Shown here: positions 41,884 to 50,564 of the stretch, piece by piece
How the letters are laid out: each line of letters starts with the position of its first letter
How positions within the stretch are numbered: the first letter of the stretch is position 1
From: Treponema sp.
GTDB lineage: Bacteria > Spirochaetota > Spirochaetia > Treponematales > Breznakiellaceae
Direction of reading: 5' to 3'
Assembly (NCBI GenBank): GCA_031256035.1
Contig: JAIRRJ010000067.1
Coordinates: forward strand, 1 to 64,000
DNA: 64,000 nt
Program-made: the position numbers and the translations under genes
The notes under the pieces: model-generated
Told to the model about the DNA's origin: nothing
Database searches by the model: none
Seen by the model: only the letters and a program-made list of their open reading frames with translations

Positions 41884-43278
41884 ATGGCATACGAAAAACA
41901 AGAATGGAAGCCGAGGGTTGGAACCGGCAAGAACAGGTTCCGCAAGGACAAGGAAACCGAGGAATACGTCTATTTAACCAACGAGCCGGAATCCATCGCC
42001 GAACCGGGGACGCCGTTTTCCGCCGAACGGATGAACCACATCGAGCAGGGGATATTTAACGCGCATGTGGGGCTGGCTGAAGAAACCGGGTACCGCGAAG
42101 CCGCTGTCCAGGCGCTGGAAGAGGGGTTGAAGGCCGAAGCCGAAGCGCTGGAGGGGCGGCTGGCTGCGAAGGGAGCGGAGGTTGAAAATAGCCTCAATGG
42201 AAAAATTGAAGCAGCAAACAGTGTATTAGCCGGGGTTCATGCTATCACTTTAACAGGCGCATTTTTAACCCGTGTAATAAACGGGACAACGCCTGCAGCA
42301 AAAAATCTTTTTGATCCGGATACCGTTTTTGCTGCCGGGAAAACGCTCATAAACGATGAAAACGGGACAATAGGCGTTTACATAAGAGACATAGACAGCG
42401 CAACAATAGAAATTGAAACAAAAACTGTTTCGCCAATCGCTCCGAACGAGCCGACTTTACTGGGGCAGGTTGCCTATTTTTCTGATTTGCCCCTGACAGT
42501 TAACGGTGCTGTAGAGGCGGGCTGGAATACCCCAAGGATTGACGATTACGCGAGGGTTCTGAATGACGAAACAAACAATGGCCAGGCTGTCGAATGGTAC
42601 ATATCAGCAATTGAAGACGGAAATATAGCATGGTCAAACCCTGTAATCCTAAACACGTCAGATTATCAGGCGCAGTCAACCGCGGCGGACGCTGGGAGGG
42701 TTTTAACCGGCGGCGCGGCCGCGGGGACATTCGGGCAGTCTTTAGGGATAGATTCAAAGCCCGCAGAGGGAAGCGGTAATTTGATAACATCGGGGGCGGT
42801 TTACAATTTATTTCCCGTTGGCAGCATATTTTCAACAGATTATCAAAACGCAGAAAATGATCTAAACGGGCGGCTGGGCGGTGTATGGTATAAATATCCC
42901 TGGGGTACGGATAACAGAAACCGTCGCCAAGTACAATCTTCATTTACTATATCAAAATCAGGGCGTGTTTCAAGCATTGTAATATGGGACGGTACCGAGG
43001 GGCCAAGAACAATAACAATAGGGTATAACGCCAATGGAGAAACCTATTCAGGAGCAACTACGTTTTATTTAACTTCAAATAAGAGAGGCATCTTAAAATC
43101 GTATGCGAGAACAGGGCAACCATCTCGGCGAACATTCCCGCCCGTTACAACATTGCCAGAGGAGACCCTTACGGTTTCAACGAACCGCCCGCAGCAGTCT
43201 TTGGCTGCTTCAGACACTTTAGAGGCAGATTTTACTGTGCCAGTTTCTTATGAATATTTGTACTCAAGGTATGAATAA
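41884..43278 (+). CDS. Tail fibre protein
   Basis: 464 residues. N-terminus NRFRKDKETEEYVYLTNEPESIAEPGTPFSAERMNHIEQGI is a common attachment part in phage fibres; Ala/Glu-rich coiled coil follows (EALEEGLKAEAEALEGRLAAKG), then beta-rich tip sequence. The first frame is intact. It may be the second receptor-binding protein beside J. Confidence 0.78.
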   Translation: MAYEKQEWKPRVGTGKNRFRKDKETEEYVYLTNEPESIAEPGTPFSAERMNHIEQGIFNAHVGLAEETGYREAAVQALEEGLKAEAEALEGRLAAKGAEVENSLNGKIEAANSVLAGVHAITLTGAFLTRVINGTTPAAKNLFDPDTVFAAGKTLINDENGTIGVYIRDIDSATIEIETKTVSPIAPNEPTLLGQVAYFSDLPLTVNGAVEAGWNTPRIDDYARVLNDETNNGQAVEWYISAIEDGNIAWSNPVILNTSDYQAQSTAADAGRVLTGGAAAGTFGQSLGIDSKPAEGSGNLITSGAVYNLFPVGSIFSTDYQNAENDLNGRLGGVWYKYPWGTDNRNRRQVQSSFTISKSGRVSSIVIWDGTEGPRTITIGYNANGETYSGATTFYLTSNKRGILKSYARTGQPSRRTFPPVTTLPEETLTVSTNRPQQSLAASDTLEADFTVPVSYEYLYSRYE

Positions 43279-43784
43279 TGAAACCCACAGTGTTGAATCT
43301 ATTGCTTTATTTGTGGCAATTGCCGCAGCATTTAGTGGCATTGGTTGTCTGGGAGGTGTTGAAATGCGCCAGAAAAGTTATGTCTGTTTTAAGAGGGCAT
43401 GATTCTACAATAATCTATGCCTTGCCTAAAATGGGCTTATCGCTTGGCAGATATATATTTGTTCATTATGGATGTTCGCCGTTGACAATAAAGCATGAAA
43501 TGGGGCACAGCAGGCAATCATTAATTTTTGGGCCGTTTTATTTACTGCTGGTAGGCATCCCTTCGGCGGTGTTCGCTAATATCTGGGATAGATTATTTCA
43601 CAAAAAATGGTCATCTGAAAAACGGCATGATTGGTATTACAACCGTTACCCTGAAAAATGGGCTGACAAGTTAGGCGGTGTTGACCGTATTAGCCTGCTT
43701 GAGAAAACAGATAATGAAACAGCGAGTTTCCAGCAGGGCAAGGTGAAGGATAAAACACAAAAAGACATGGTAAAACAAGGATAA
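43278..43784 (+). CDS. Membrane-associated HExxH-like protein at the right end
   Basis: 168 residues. LTIKHEMGHSRQSLIFGPFYLLLVGIPSAVFANIWDRLF contains H-E-M-G-H, a zinc-metallopeptidase-like motif leading into a TM segment, and the end DWYYNRYPEKWADKLGGV is a recurring pattern in uncharacterised bacterial proteins with the same motif. The N-terminal hydrophobic helix LLLYLWQLPQHLVALVVW may be a second membrane contact. It overlaps the fibre stop by one base. Function unknown. Confidence 0.7.
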   Translation: MKPTVLNLLLYLWQLPQHLVALVVWEVLKCARKVMSVLRGHDSTIIYALPKMGLSLGRYIFVHYGCSPLTIKHEMGHSRQSLIFGPFYLLLVGIPSAVFANIWDRLFHKKWSSEKRHDWYYNRYPEKWADKLGGVDRISLLEKTDNETASFQQGKVKDKTQKDMVKQG

Positions 43785-43793
43785 AAAGCACCT

Positions 43794-43935
43794 TTTTGCC
43801 AAACTAAAAGATTATTTTTGCCAAACTGCGTGTGCGGTTACAGCAGCAGAAAAGCAGGGATCATCGGTTAATTTTATATTTTATTTGTGTCAATTCTGGT
43901 TATAATTCTTGGGTCATTTCTGGGTATAAATAATA
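43794..43935. repeat. Right prophage end: transposase-site-like and direct repeats
   Basis: TTTTGCCAAACT occurs at 43794-43805 and 43815-43826 (21-bp period). CAATTCTGGTTATAA at 43891-43905 mirrors the left end; ATTCTTGGGTCA and TTTCTGGGTATAAA continue the series up to the end at 43935. Confidence 0.7.
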
Positions 43936-44276
43936 GCTGCCTCAAAAATTGCCTTTGAAGTTTCTGTTACACCCTTTGTGCTTTCATCACCAGCCGCAGC
44001 ATTGGCCTGTGCGTTTTCCTGCACAGCCGCAGCGCCGGCATTGATAATTTCAGTAGTGCCGTTCTCGTACTTGATAGAAAGCACCCCTGCTATGGGAATG
44101 ACCACTGTAGGCCCGTCCAAATGATTATGACGCTTGTACTTTATCTCCTGAGGAGTTATCTCCAGCACTTTTGCCTCAATAGTATTCCCGTCTTTCATGA
44201 TAATAAGGTCTTGCGCGGCAACGGAAATTATCCCCGCAAAGAAAAACACAGCAACAATAAATCCAAACTGTTTCAT
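43936..44276 (-). pseudogene. N-terminal part of prophage-split outer-membrane protein
   Basis: 114 host codons from ATG 44276, then phage sequence adds IIYTQK and a stop (43914). Sec signal MKQFGFIVAVFFFAGIISVA with an AQD-type end, then LIIMKDGNTIEAKVLEITPQ and YKRHNHLDGPTVVIPIAGVL, a small beta domain often found in Bacteroidota and Treponema surface proteins, then Ala-rich linker and TSKAIFEAA, which joins to SELVSQ at 6926. The truncated product could still be exported. Confidence 0.88.
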
Positions 44277-44407
44277 TTAATCCTCACTTTACACTGCGCC
44301 GTTACGAAACAACGAAGCGGTTGTTTAATCAAAGCCGCCAACGGTGGCTTGTACGGGCTGTTTTTCCTGAATTACGCCAAACGGGTGTAATACAGTTCAA
44401 TTATTAG

Positions 44408-44481
44408 CCTTTAAGAATAATATATTATTCAAATGGTCAATTAGTCAAGTAATAAAAAGCAATTATCTTATTCTTAAAGGC
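44408..44481. promoter_or_regulatory. Inverted 14-bp operator pair before the XRE gene
   Basis: GCCTTTAAGAATAA (44408-44421) and its exact reverse complement TTATTCTTAAAGGC (44468-44481), 46 bp apart in an AT-rich region; the second ends three bases before ATG 44485. Likely autoregulatory operator. Confidence 0.68.
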
Positions 44482-44484
44482 AAA

Positions 44485-44805
44485 ATGGCAAATATAAGAG
44501 CCATATTGGCAAACAATATAAAAGAACACCGCCGTAAATGCGGTTTTTCGCAGGACGGGCTGGCTGAAATAGCCAACATTTCCTCACAGTATCTGGCTAC
44601 CGTTGAAACATGCCGTAAATTTCCAACACCGGAAGTGCTGGATCGACTTGCAGGCGCATTGGGTATTGAAACTCATGAACTTTTTACAGTTGCCCCTACC
44701 CCTCATGATGAACTACAGCGGTTAAGGAATGACATTATAGGTGAAGTTGTAGAGGCGGTGAAACAGTCATTTGCAGAAGAAAGCAAGAAACAAAGAAAAA
44801 AATAA
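44485..44805 (+). CDS. XRE-family transcriptional regulator
   Basis: 106 residues. The helix-turn-helix is ILANNIKEHRRKCGFSQDGLAEIANISSQYLATVETCRKFPTPEVLDRLAGALGIETHELF (residues 6-70), followed by a charged C-terminal tail. Lies just outside the prophage, divergent from the split gene. A perfect 14-bp inverted repeat pair covers its upstream region, pointing to autoregulation. Targets unknown. Confidence 0.85.
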   Translation: MANIRAILANNIKEHRRKCGFSQDGLAEIANISSQYLATVETCRKFPTPEVLDRLAGALGIETHELFTVAPTPHDELQRLRNDIIGEVVEAVKQSFAEESKKQRKK

Positions 44806-44874
44806 CTTTCCCTCTTTATGATAAACTTACCAAGCGCCTGAAAGATATGATTGTTAATTGCAGGCTGCGTACCT

Positions 44875-45531
44875 TCACTCGATATTCAGCGACAAACACG
44901 CCGCCGCTTCCTTCCAGACAACCTGATCTTTTTCACTCAGAGCGGCAAATTCTTTCTGCCTGCCGTATGCGGAAAGTTCGATAAATACGCCAAGCCTTGT
45001 CAGCAGTTCCTTGAATTTTTTTTCCTGAAACGTCCTGATCCAGCGCGGCACGATCCTTTTCCAGCCGGACTGACCAAAAAGAAGGGCGTTGTAATGGGGA
45101 GCGCACAATCCGTCCGAGGCGGTAAAGAATTCGCGCAGCTCACGTTCTTCGGGTGAGTTTCCGCCGGAGTTGTTCAGAAAATCCAGATATTCGTGTTCAA
45201 TTTTTTCCCGTTCAACACAGACGGGGCATCGGCCTTTGGGGCGCCATGCCCTGATGCTTTCAAAGTTTTCGATCCGGTCTTCCAGAATATCCTGGCTTAA
45301 GATTGCCACCGCAAGTCCGTCCCGGAAGGAAACCAGATGCCGCGAATGAAAGGAACAGAATCCGCCCGCGGCGCGGTGCAGGGCGCGGAAGCCCCGGTCG
45401 GCGACATGCTCAAATAATGTGTTGTCTATGTACCTGTTAGCGCGGTCGCTCACAATACGGCAGAGCGGGCAGCCCGGTTTTTCAGAAGCTTTCTGAAGTT
45501 CAAAAAAGTTTATATGTTTTTCTATTGCCAT
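44875..45531 (-). CDS. DUF6062-type protein
   Basis: 218 residues. Two Cys-pair motifs, PGCPLCRIV near residue 20 and GRCPVCVERE near 105, plus GFCSFHSRHLV and GLCAPHYNALL, each a Cys-x-x-His: a symmetric two-half, metal-binding layout as in DUF6062. Function unknown. Follows the HIT gene by ten bases in the same operon. Confidence 0.75.
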   Translation of the reverse strand: MAIEKHINFFELQKASEKPGCPLCRIVSDRANRYIDNTLFEHVADRGFRALHRAAGGFCSFHSRHLVSFRDGLAVAILSQDILEDRIENFESIRAWRPKGRCPVCVEREKIEHEYLDFLNNSGGNSPEERELREFFTASDGLCAPHYNALLFGQSGWKRIVPRWIRTFQEKKFKELLTRLGVFIELSAYGRQKEFAALSEKDQVVWKEAAACLSLNIE

Positions 45532-45541
45532 ACAAATTCCT

Positions 45542-45883
45542 TCAACCCGGAGGCCAGCTTAAAGAGCGCCCTCCGAGGACATGAATGTGCAGATGATCGA
45601 CAGTCTGCCCGCCGTCTCTTTTGGCGTTGATCACAAAACGCCCTCCCCTTTCTTCACAACGCTGCTTTGCCAAATCCTGCGCCTTGAACAACAAGCGGCC
45701 AAGGAGCGCCGCGTCCGTATTCTCAACTTCCATGAGGCTTTTTATGTGCTTTTTCGGGATGACCAGAAAATGCACCGGCGAAACGGGGTTGATGTCGTGA
45801 AAAGCCAGCATATCATCGTCTTCGTAAACCTTTTTGCATGGAATGTCACCGGCAATTATTTTACAAAAAAGGCAATCGCTCAT
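45542..45883 (-). CDS. HIT-family (histidine triad) nucleotide-binding protein
   Basis: 113 residues. CLFCKIIAGDIPCKKVYEDD at the N-terminus and the triad DHLHIHVLGG near the C-terminus (HxHxH) are diagnostic of HINT-type proteins, which hydrolyse AMP conjugates. Overlaps the upstream gene by four bases. Confidence 0.93.
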   Translation of the reverse strand: MSDCLFCKIIAGDIPCKKVYEDDDMLAFHDINPVSPVHFLVIPKKHIKSLMEVENTDAALLGRLLFKAQDLAKQRCEERGGRFVINAKRDGGQTVDHLHIHVLGGRSLSWPPG

Positions 45884-46221
45884 TTTCCCAGTATAGCATT
45901 CCCTACCGCTTCAAGAAAGCCCCTGCTGGATTCTGTCGCACCGGAGATTGCGTCAATATCCGTGGTGTTGTATAGAATCACCAAATCCAGCAATTCTTCG
46001 ATGGCTTCACCGCCGACAAAATGATCTTCTTCGGATTCAAGGATTTCAATTTCCGTGATGTTTCCACCGGCAACGCGCACCCGCACGCTAATCGGCCCCC
46101 GGTAACCAGAGCCGCTTCCTTCATAATAGCCGTCAGAAGCGGTTATTCTGCTGCCGCCCAGTACCGCACATCCGGTTATGACAATGGCCAGAATCAATAA
46201 TGAAATGAAAACATATTTCAT
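45880..46221 (-). CDS. FMN-binding-domain lipoprotein
   Basis: 113 residues from ATG 46221 (GGAGG seven bases upstream). Signal peptide and lipobox VITGC (Cys about 17). Then DGYYEGSGSGYRGPISVRVRVAGGNITEIEI and DAISGATESSRGFLEAV, where SGAT-x-S is the flavinylation motif of FMN-binding domains (Thr bound FMN, made by ApbE). An extracytoplasmic electron carrier is likely. First gene of the HIT/DUF6062 operon. Confidence 0.88.
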   Translation of the reverse strand: MKYVFISLLILAIVITGCAVLGGSRITASDGYYEGSGSGYRGPISVRVRVAGGNITEIEILESEEDHFVGGEAIEELLDLVILYNTTDIDAISGATESSRGFLEAVGNAILGK

Positions 46222-46233
46222 AGATACCTCCAA

Positions 46234-46268
46234 CATATATATGGCGCGGCTATGAAGTATGCTTTAGT
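46234..46268 (+). repeat. Dispersed repeat, copy B
   Basis: CATATATATGGCGC, 13 bases with ATG, then GCTTTAGT. Lies in the 46-bp gap between the histidine kinase stop and the lipoprotein start, overlapping the kinase stop codon region. Confidence 0.7.
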
Positions 46269-49200
46269 CAGGACGGATTTTTGTTGTGATTTTCTACAGC
46301 GCTTGCGGCTTCTTCAAAATTGCTGTGAAGTATATGGTTGGCAATGTTATCCAGCATTTCCTTGATCGGGCGCGGCCATGTCTTTGTTTTAAGTTCGGTC
46401 AGCGTATCTTCGGCGATTCTGCTGTCATACGCCGCGCACGCCGCCTGTATAACCGCCAGCTTTTCGCGAAGATGTTCCTGCGCTTCGCCGGAGACTTCAT
46501 CAGGATACTCGACCGCGGCTTCACTTTCCTTTACTACCAGCTTTGCTTTTTCGATTACAGCCTTCAGCGCGGTAAGAAACGCGGGGGTTTCATCCATTAT
46601 CAGGGTAACATTCCCCTCCCTCGCCGCCTTTTCCAGTTTGAGCGCAAAGCCGGAAAGATCATTCTCGCCGGTATTCGCAAGCGCGCTTTTCATCGCATGG
46701 ATGTTGATGATGTACATTTGAATGTCATTGTCCCTGCGATAATTATTCTCTATTACCGCTTCCAGCGCCGCAACAGCGATTTCAGCGTCCCTGATGAAAA
46801 GCTCCGCCATTTGCACGTCTACAGACTGCAAGCTTGAAGCCTGCCGTACTGCACTTTGAGGGGCAAACTTTCTAAGGCTCTCCTTTTGCCGCCGGGCGGC
46901 TTCAACTACTTCAGGCGGGTATTTGTCGCGGATAAATCTGTTGAGAAAAGCATTCATCTGGCGTATGTCAATAGGTTTTGAGATAAACTCATCGAAACCG
47001 TTCTCCATAAACATTTCCGCCTGCCCCGCAATGGCGTTAGCTGTCAACGCAATAATATGCCCCTTATACCCCATGCCGCGTATGATACCTGTCGCTTCAA
47101 CGCCGTCCATGTTGGGCATAAAATGATCCATGAAAATGATGTCATAAGTCGAACCATCATTGATTTTATCGATGGCTTCAAATCCGCTTATGGCAGTTTC
47201 AATCGACAAGCCATAAGGAGACAACAGCCCCCTTGCTACATAAAGATTCGTCGATACATCGTCTACTACAAGAACCCTGCCATAAGGCATAAACTCGCGG
47301 ACAATTTGCGGCGCTTTCTTCATCTGTGATTCGCTGCCGGTGCGGAAACGTTTTATATTTTCTACCAATTCCTTTCCCAATACGCTGCTGCCGACCCTTA
47401 CCTGCGGCAGCCGCACGGTAAACACCGACCCCCTGAGGGGTTCGCTCTCCACCGAAATATCACCGTTCATCATACTGACAAGGTTGTTTGTAATACTCAT
47501 GCCCAGCCCTGTCCCTGAAATCATGCTGCTGGTTTCTGTCGTCTTAAAACGGGTAAATTCGTCAAACAGAATAGCGACCTGCTCGCGGGTCATGCCGTAT
47601 CCGGTATCGGTTACACGGAAAACAAGCGTTACCTGTGTATCTCGCAACGAAGTTTCCAGCGCAGCATCCTGCTGCGCATGTTCGACTGAAACCGCCAGTG
47701 TAATCTCGCCCTTCTCCGTATATTTGAAAGCGTTTGAAATCAGGTTGTTCAGAATTTGTTTGATGCGCAGTTCATCGCCAAACAACAATGAGGGGCTGTT
47801 TTCGTCTAACTGTAGATTAAACCCAAGCGGTTTGCTGTCAAACAGCATCAGGTTCAGATGTACGGTGTCGTAGATCAGACTCGCAAGATCGTATTTGACC
47901 GGCGTTAGTTCCAGCTTACCCGCCTCTATCTTGGACAGATCCAATATGTCGTTGATGATGCTCAACAGCAGATAACCGGAATCGTAAATTTTACCAAGCG
48001 CTTCCTGCATCTCCGGCGAAAGCTGTTCATTCTGCATTTGAATTTCGGTAATGCCCAATATCGCGTTCATCGGTGTACGCAGTTCGTGGCTTACTTTTGC
48101 AAGGAATCTCGTCTTTGCTCCGCTTGCCTGAATCGCCTGCTCTTTCGCTTCATTCAGTTCGGTTATGTCAACGGAATATTGAAGATGAGCCGTTTGACCG
48201 CCCGGCCATTCAATATAATTGTCCGTATTACGGTAAACTTTGTTCGTTAAGGTGCTGTGTTCAGTCCATACAACAATACTTTTGGGGTCTTTATCCAACT
48301 GATGGCAGGGGCAGAAACTGCATCTGTCATCCATTCCTTTCTGAAGAACTTTATAACAAAACTGCCCGATGCAATCACCTTCGATGTTATAATGTTTCTT
48401 CATAACTTCGTTTATAAAGAGTATTTCCCCGGTCTGCGGAACAGTAACATAGATCATTTCGTCAAGGCCGTTCAGTATGTTTTCAAGGATTTTTCCGCTT
48501 TTTTCTGCAACTTCCGTTTCACGTATTTTTGCATCAGATTTGTATTTTGCCGCAATGATACGGAAGAGGATAACGCTGACTATTAACGCAAGCGCAGTTC
48601 CCAGCGCAATGAGGATCAGCCTCATTCGTGATATTTTTTCATAATATGTATTTAAGGGCAAAATAACGCCTATTGACCATCCGTTTTCAAGCTGCCGGAA
48701 AAAAGCTACGGCATCTTCATTCAGATGATTTTTAACCCTGCGTTCTGTTATTGGCATCCCCTGTTCCAGTTCATCCGCCAAATCGGAAATGCCGATATTG
48801 AGATCGCGCAGCATTTTACCTTCCAGCGTGGTGATGGTGTGGGCAAGTATTTCAAGCTGACTGCTCAACAGCACCCCGCAGCCGTCTTCGGCGAAGTATG
48901 TGTTGACAACATAACCTCTGAACTTTTCAATATCCACATCCAGACACACTACGCCGAGGGGACGGCCTTCATCATCAAAAATGCGGCGTGCAAATGTAAC
49001 GACAACCGTGTCCCGTATTGCGCTTAAGAACGGTTCTGTAACTCCTATTTCTCCGTTTGCTTCAACGGCTGCCTTGTACCACGGGCGTTCCGTTGGCACA
49101 AAACCTTCCGGCGGCGTCCAGTCAAAGCCGGTATGCAGCCTGCCGTTATACACATAAAACAACCCGTAAATGCCGGCATTGTAGTGCGGTAAAAACCTCT

Positions 49201-49525
49201 TGTCGGCAAGCATATATCCGGTGAGGGATGTCATAAAGGCTTTAAGTTTTTCAAAATCTTCGCCCTGCAGAATCATTATACGGATAGTTTCTGAAACACT
49301 GCCGACCAGCATTTCCAGTTCTCTCAAGTCAGCGGTAATGCGCGCCTGTGTAGAGCCAAGTTCGGCTTCCGCATCGCTCACCATATTCCTGTGTACAATG
49401 CTTCCCATAAATAAATAGCTTAAGATTATCATCACCGCGAAGGCGAGCGCCACGACCAGTATCTGCGCATACAACGGATGAGTTATCCGTCTTTTCGTGC
49501 CTTTGATAAAACGTTTTATTGTCAT
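46268..49525 (-). CDS. Hybrid sensor histidine kinase (Cache-PAS-HisKA-HATPase-REC-HPt)
   Basis: 1085 residues. TM1 about 18-42, a Cache-like periplasmic domain (45-298), TM2 302-324, a PAS-like part (345-455) with a Cys cluster, phospho-accepting His480 in KVSHELRTPMNAILG, ATPase boxes NNLISNAFKYT (about 593-603), DTGYGMT (640-646) and GTGLGMSI (671-678), a receiver with VVDD (753-756) and Asp800 in DIIFMDHFMP, and an HPt His943 in IHAMKSALANTGE. Complete phosphorelay in one chain. The next gene downstream in transcription terms is its own; it is coupled by ATGA to the HD-GYP regulator upstream, its likely partner. Confidence 0.93.
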   Translation of the reverse strand: MTIKRFIKGTKRRITHPLYAQILVVALAFAVMIILSYLFMGSIVHRNMVSDAEAELGSTQARITADLRELEMLVGSVSETIRIMILQGEDFEKLKAFMTSLTGYMLADKRFLPHYNAGIYGLFYVYNGRLHTGFDWTPPEGFVPTERPWYKAAVEANGEIGVTEPFLSAIRDTVVVTFARRIFDDEGRPLGVVCLDVDIEKFRGYVVNTYFAEDGCGVLLSSQLEILAHTITTLEGKMLRDLNIGISDLADELEQGMPITERRVKNHLNEDAVAFFRQLENGWSIGVILPLNTYYEKISRMRLILIALGTALALIVSVILFRIIAAKYKSDAKIRETEVAEKSGKILENILNGLDEMIYVTVPQTGEILFINEVMKKHYNIEGDCIGQFCYKVLQKGMDDRCSFCPCHQLDKDPKSIVVWTEHSTLTNKVYRNTDNYIEWPGGQTAHLQYSVDITELNEAKEQAIQASGAKTRFLAKVSHELRTPMNAILGITEIQMQNEQLSPEMQEALGKIYDSGYLLLSIINDILDLSKIEAGKLELTPVKYDLASLIYDTVHLNLMLFDSKPLGFNLQLDENSPSLLFGDELRIKQILNNLISNAFKYTEKGEITLAVSVEHAQQDAALETSLRDTQVTLVFRVTDTGYGMTREQVAILFDEFTRFKTTETSSMISGTGLGMSITNNLVSMMNGDISVESEPLRGSVFTVRLPQVRVGSSVLGKELVENIKRFRTGSESQMKKAPQIVREFMPYGRVLVVDDVSTNLYVARGLLSPYGLSIETAISGFEAIDKINDGSTYDIIFMDHFMPNMDGVEATGIIRGMGYKGHIIALTANAIAGQAEMFMENGFDEFISKPIDIRQMNAFLNRFIRDKYPPEVVEAARRQKESLRKFAPQSAVRQASSLQSVDVQMAELFIRDAEIAVAALEAVIENNYRRDNDIQMYIINIHAMKSALANTGENDLSGFALKLEKAAREGNVTLIMDETPAFLTALKAVIEKAKLVVKESEAAVEYPDEVSGEAQEHLREKLAVIQAACAAYDSRIAEDTLTELKTKTWPRPIKEMLDNIANHILHSNFEEAASAVENHNKNPS

Positions 49526-50544
49526 AGCAGCACTGATACTTCCTTAAACAGATCGTTTACCTGATAAAATACTTCCGCGATTTTTGGATCGTAATGTGTG
49601 CCGGATTTTTCCATAATGGTACTCATCGCTTCTTCATGTGTGAGCGCCGCTTTGTAGGGGCGTTCTGAGATGAGCGCGTCATACACATCAACAATAGCCA
49701 TGATACGCCCCTGCAGCGGAATATCAGTCCCTTTAAGCCCGTACGGATAGCCCGAACCGTCCCAGTGTTCGTGGTGATACCCCGCAAACAATTTCGCGTT
49801 ACGCAAAAATTCTACCTGCCCTGTCTGCTCAACGATATTATCGATGATCCTTTCGCCCTCCATGGCATGAGTCTTCATCGTTGCGAATTCCGTCTCATCC
49901 AGTTTGCCGGGCTTGTTCATGATAACGTCCGAAACCGTGATTTTCCCAAGATCATGCATACGCGCCGATGAAACAACCATGTCCAAATCCCATTTGCTTA
50001 TTTCAGCGGCATACACTTTGCGTTCAAGCATTGCGTTAATCAATATTTTAATATACCTCGTTACGCGCACAACATGCCCGCCTGTTTTTTTGTCCCGGTT
50101 CTCGACAATATCAGCCAAAACGAAAACGATACCGTTTTCCAGCCGCTGCAACTGCGCCGTCCGCTCCCGGATTATTTCTTCGATATTCAAATGAGTTTTT
50201 ATACGGTTAATCAGCACAGGAGGGGAAAACGGCTTTGTTATAAAATCAATCGCGCCCAGCTCAAAGCCGCGGGCTTCAATGCCGACATCAGTGTACGATG
50301 TCAGAAATATGACAGGAATGGCAGCGTATGTCTTGTTGGATTTCAGAAGCTGCAATGCCTTAAATCCGCTCATCTCCGGCATTTCAATGTCCAGCAAAAT
50401 CAAATCAGGCGTTACCTTTTCCAGAAGCTCGAACATCTTCGCCCCGGAAGACATTGTCATCAAACGGTAATTTTTATCCTTAAAAACCTCTCTCACTTTT
50501 GAAAGGTTTACATCGCTGTCGTCAACTACAAAGAGTGTTTTCAT
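49522..50544 (-). CDS. Response regulator with HD-GYP c-di-GMP phosphodiesterase domain
   Basis: 340 residues. Receiver domain with Asp52 (LILLDIEMPEMSG) and KPF at 103-105; HD-GYP output with HD at 196-197 (ARMHDLGKI), HAMEGERI, and HHEHWDGSGYPYGLKG at 256-271. Family knowledge: hydrolyses cyclic di-GMP, often tied to motility. All metal ligands seem present. It overlaps the hybrid kinase gene by four bases, so the pair is a two-component unit. Confidence 0.93.
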   Translation of the reverse strand: MKTLFVVDDSDVNLSKVREVFKDKNYRLMTMSSGAKMFELLEKVTPDLILLDIEMPEMSGFKALQLLKSNKTYAAIPVIFLTSYTDVGIEARGFELGAIDFITKPFSPPVLINRIKTHLNIEEIIRERTAQLQRLENGIVFVLADIVENRDKKTGGHVVRVTRYIKILINAMLERKVYAAEISKWDLDMVVSSARMHDLGKITVSDVIMNKPGKLDETEFATMKTHAMEGERIIDNIVEQTGQVEFLRNAKLFAGYHHEHWDGSGYPYGLKGTDIPLQGRIMAIVDVYDALISERPYKAALTHEEAMSTIMEKSGTHYDPKIAEVFYQVNDLFKEVSVLL

Positions 50545-50564
50545 TTACTCAATTATAATCTATA

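Larger units (their letters stand above)
6933..43935. mobile_element. Mu-like transposable siphophage prophage, about 37.0 kb
   Basis: Boundaries come from the split host gene and the duplicated GCTGC on both sides. The length is close to Mu's. Contents: MuA- and MuB-like transposition proteins, Gam, GemA, LexA-like repressor, Mu-type head genes (DUF3486, gp28, gp29, gp30), Mu I-type protease and a lambda-type tail. The early operon runs leftward and late genes rightward from a central immunity region, as described for BcepMu-like phages rather than Mu itself. TnpA is deleted for catalytic residues and several genes carry frame breaks, so it is probably not autonomous. Confidence 0.93.
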
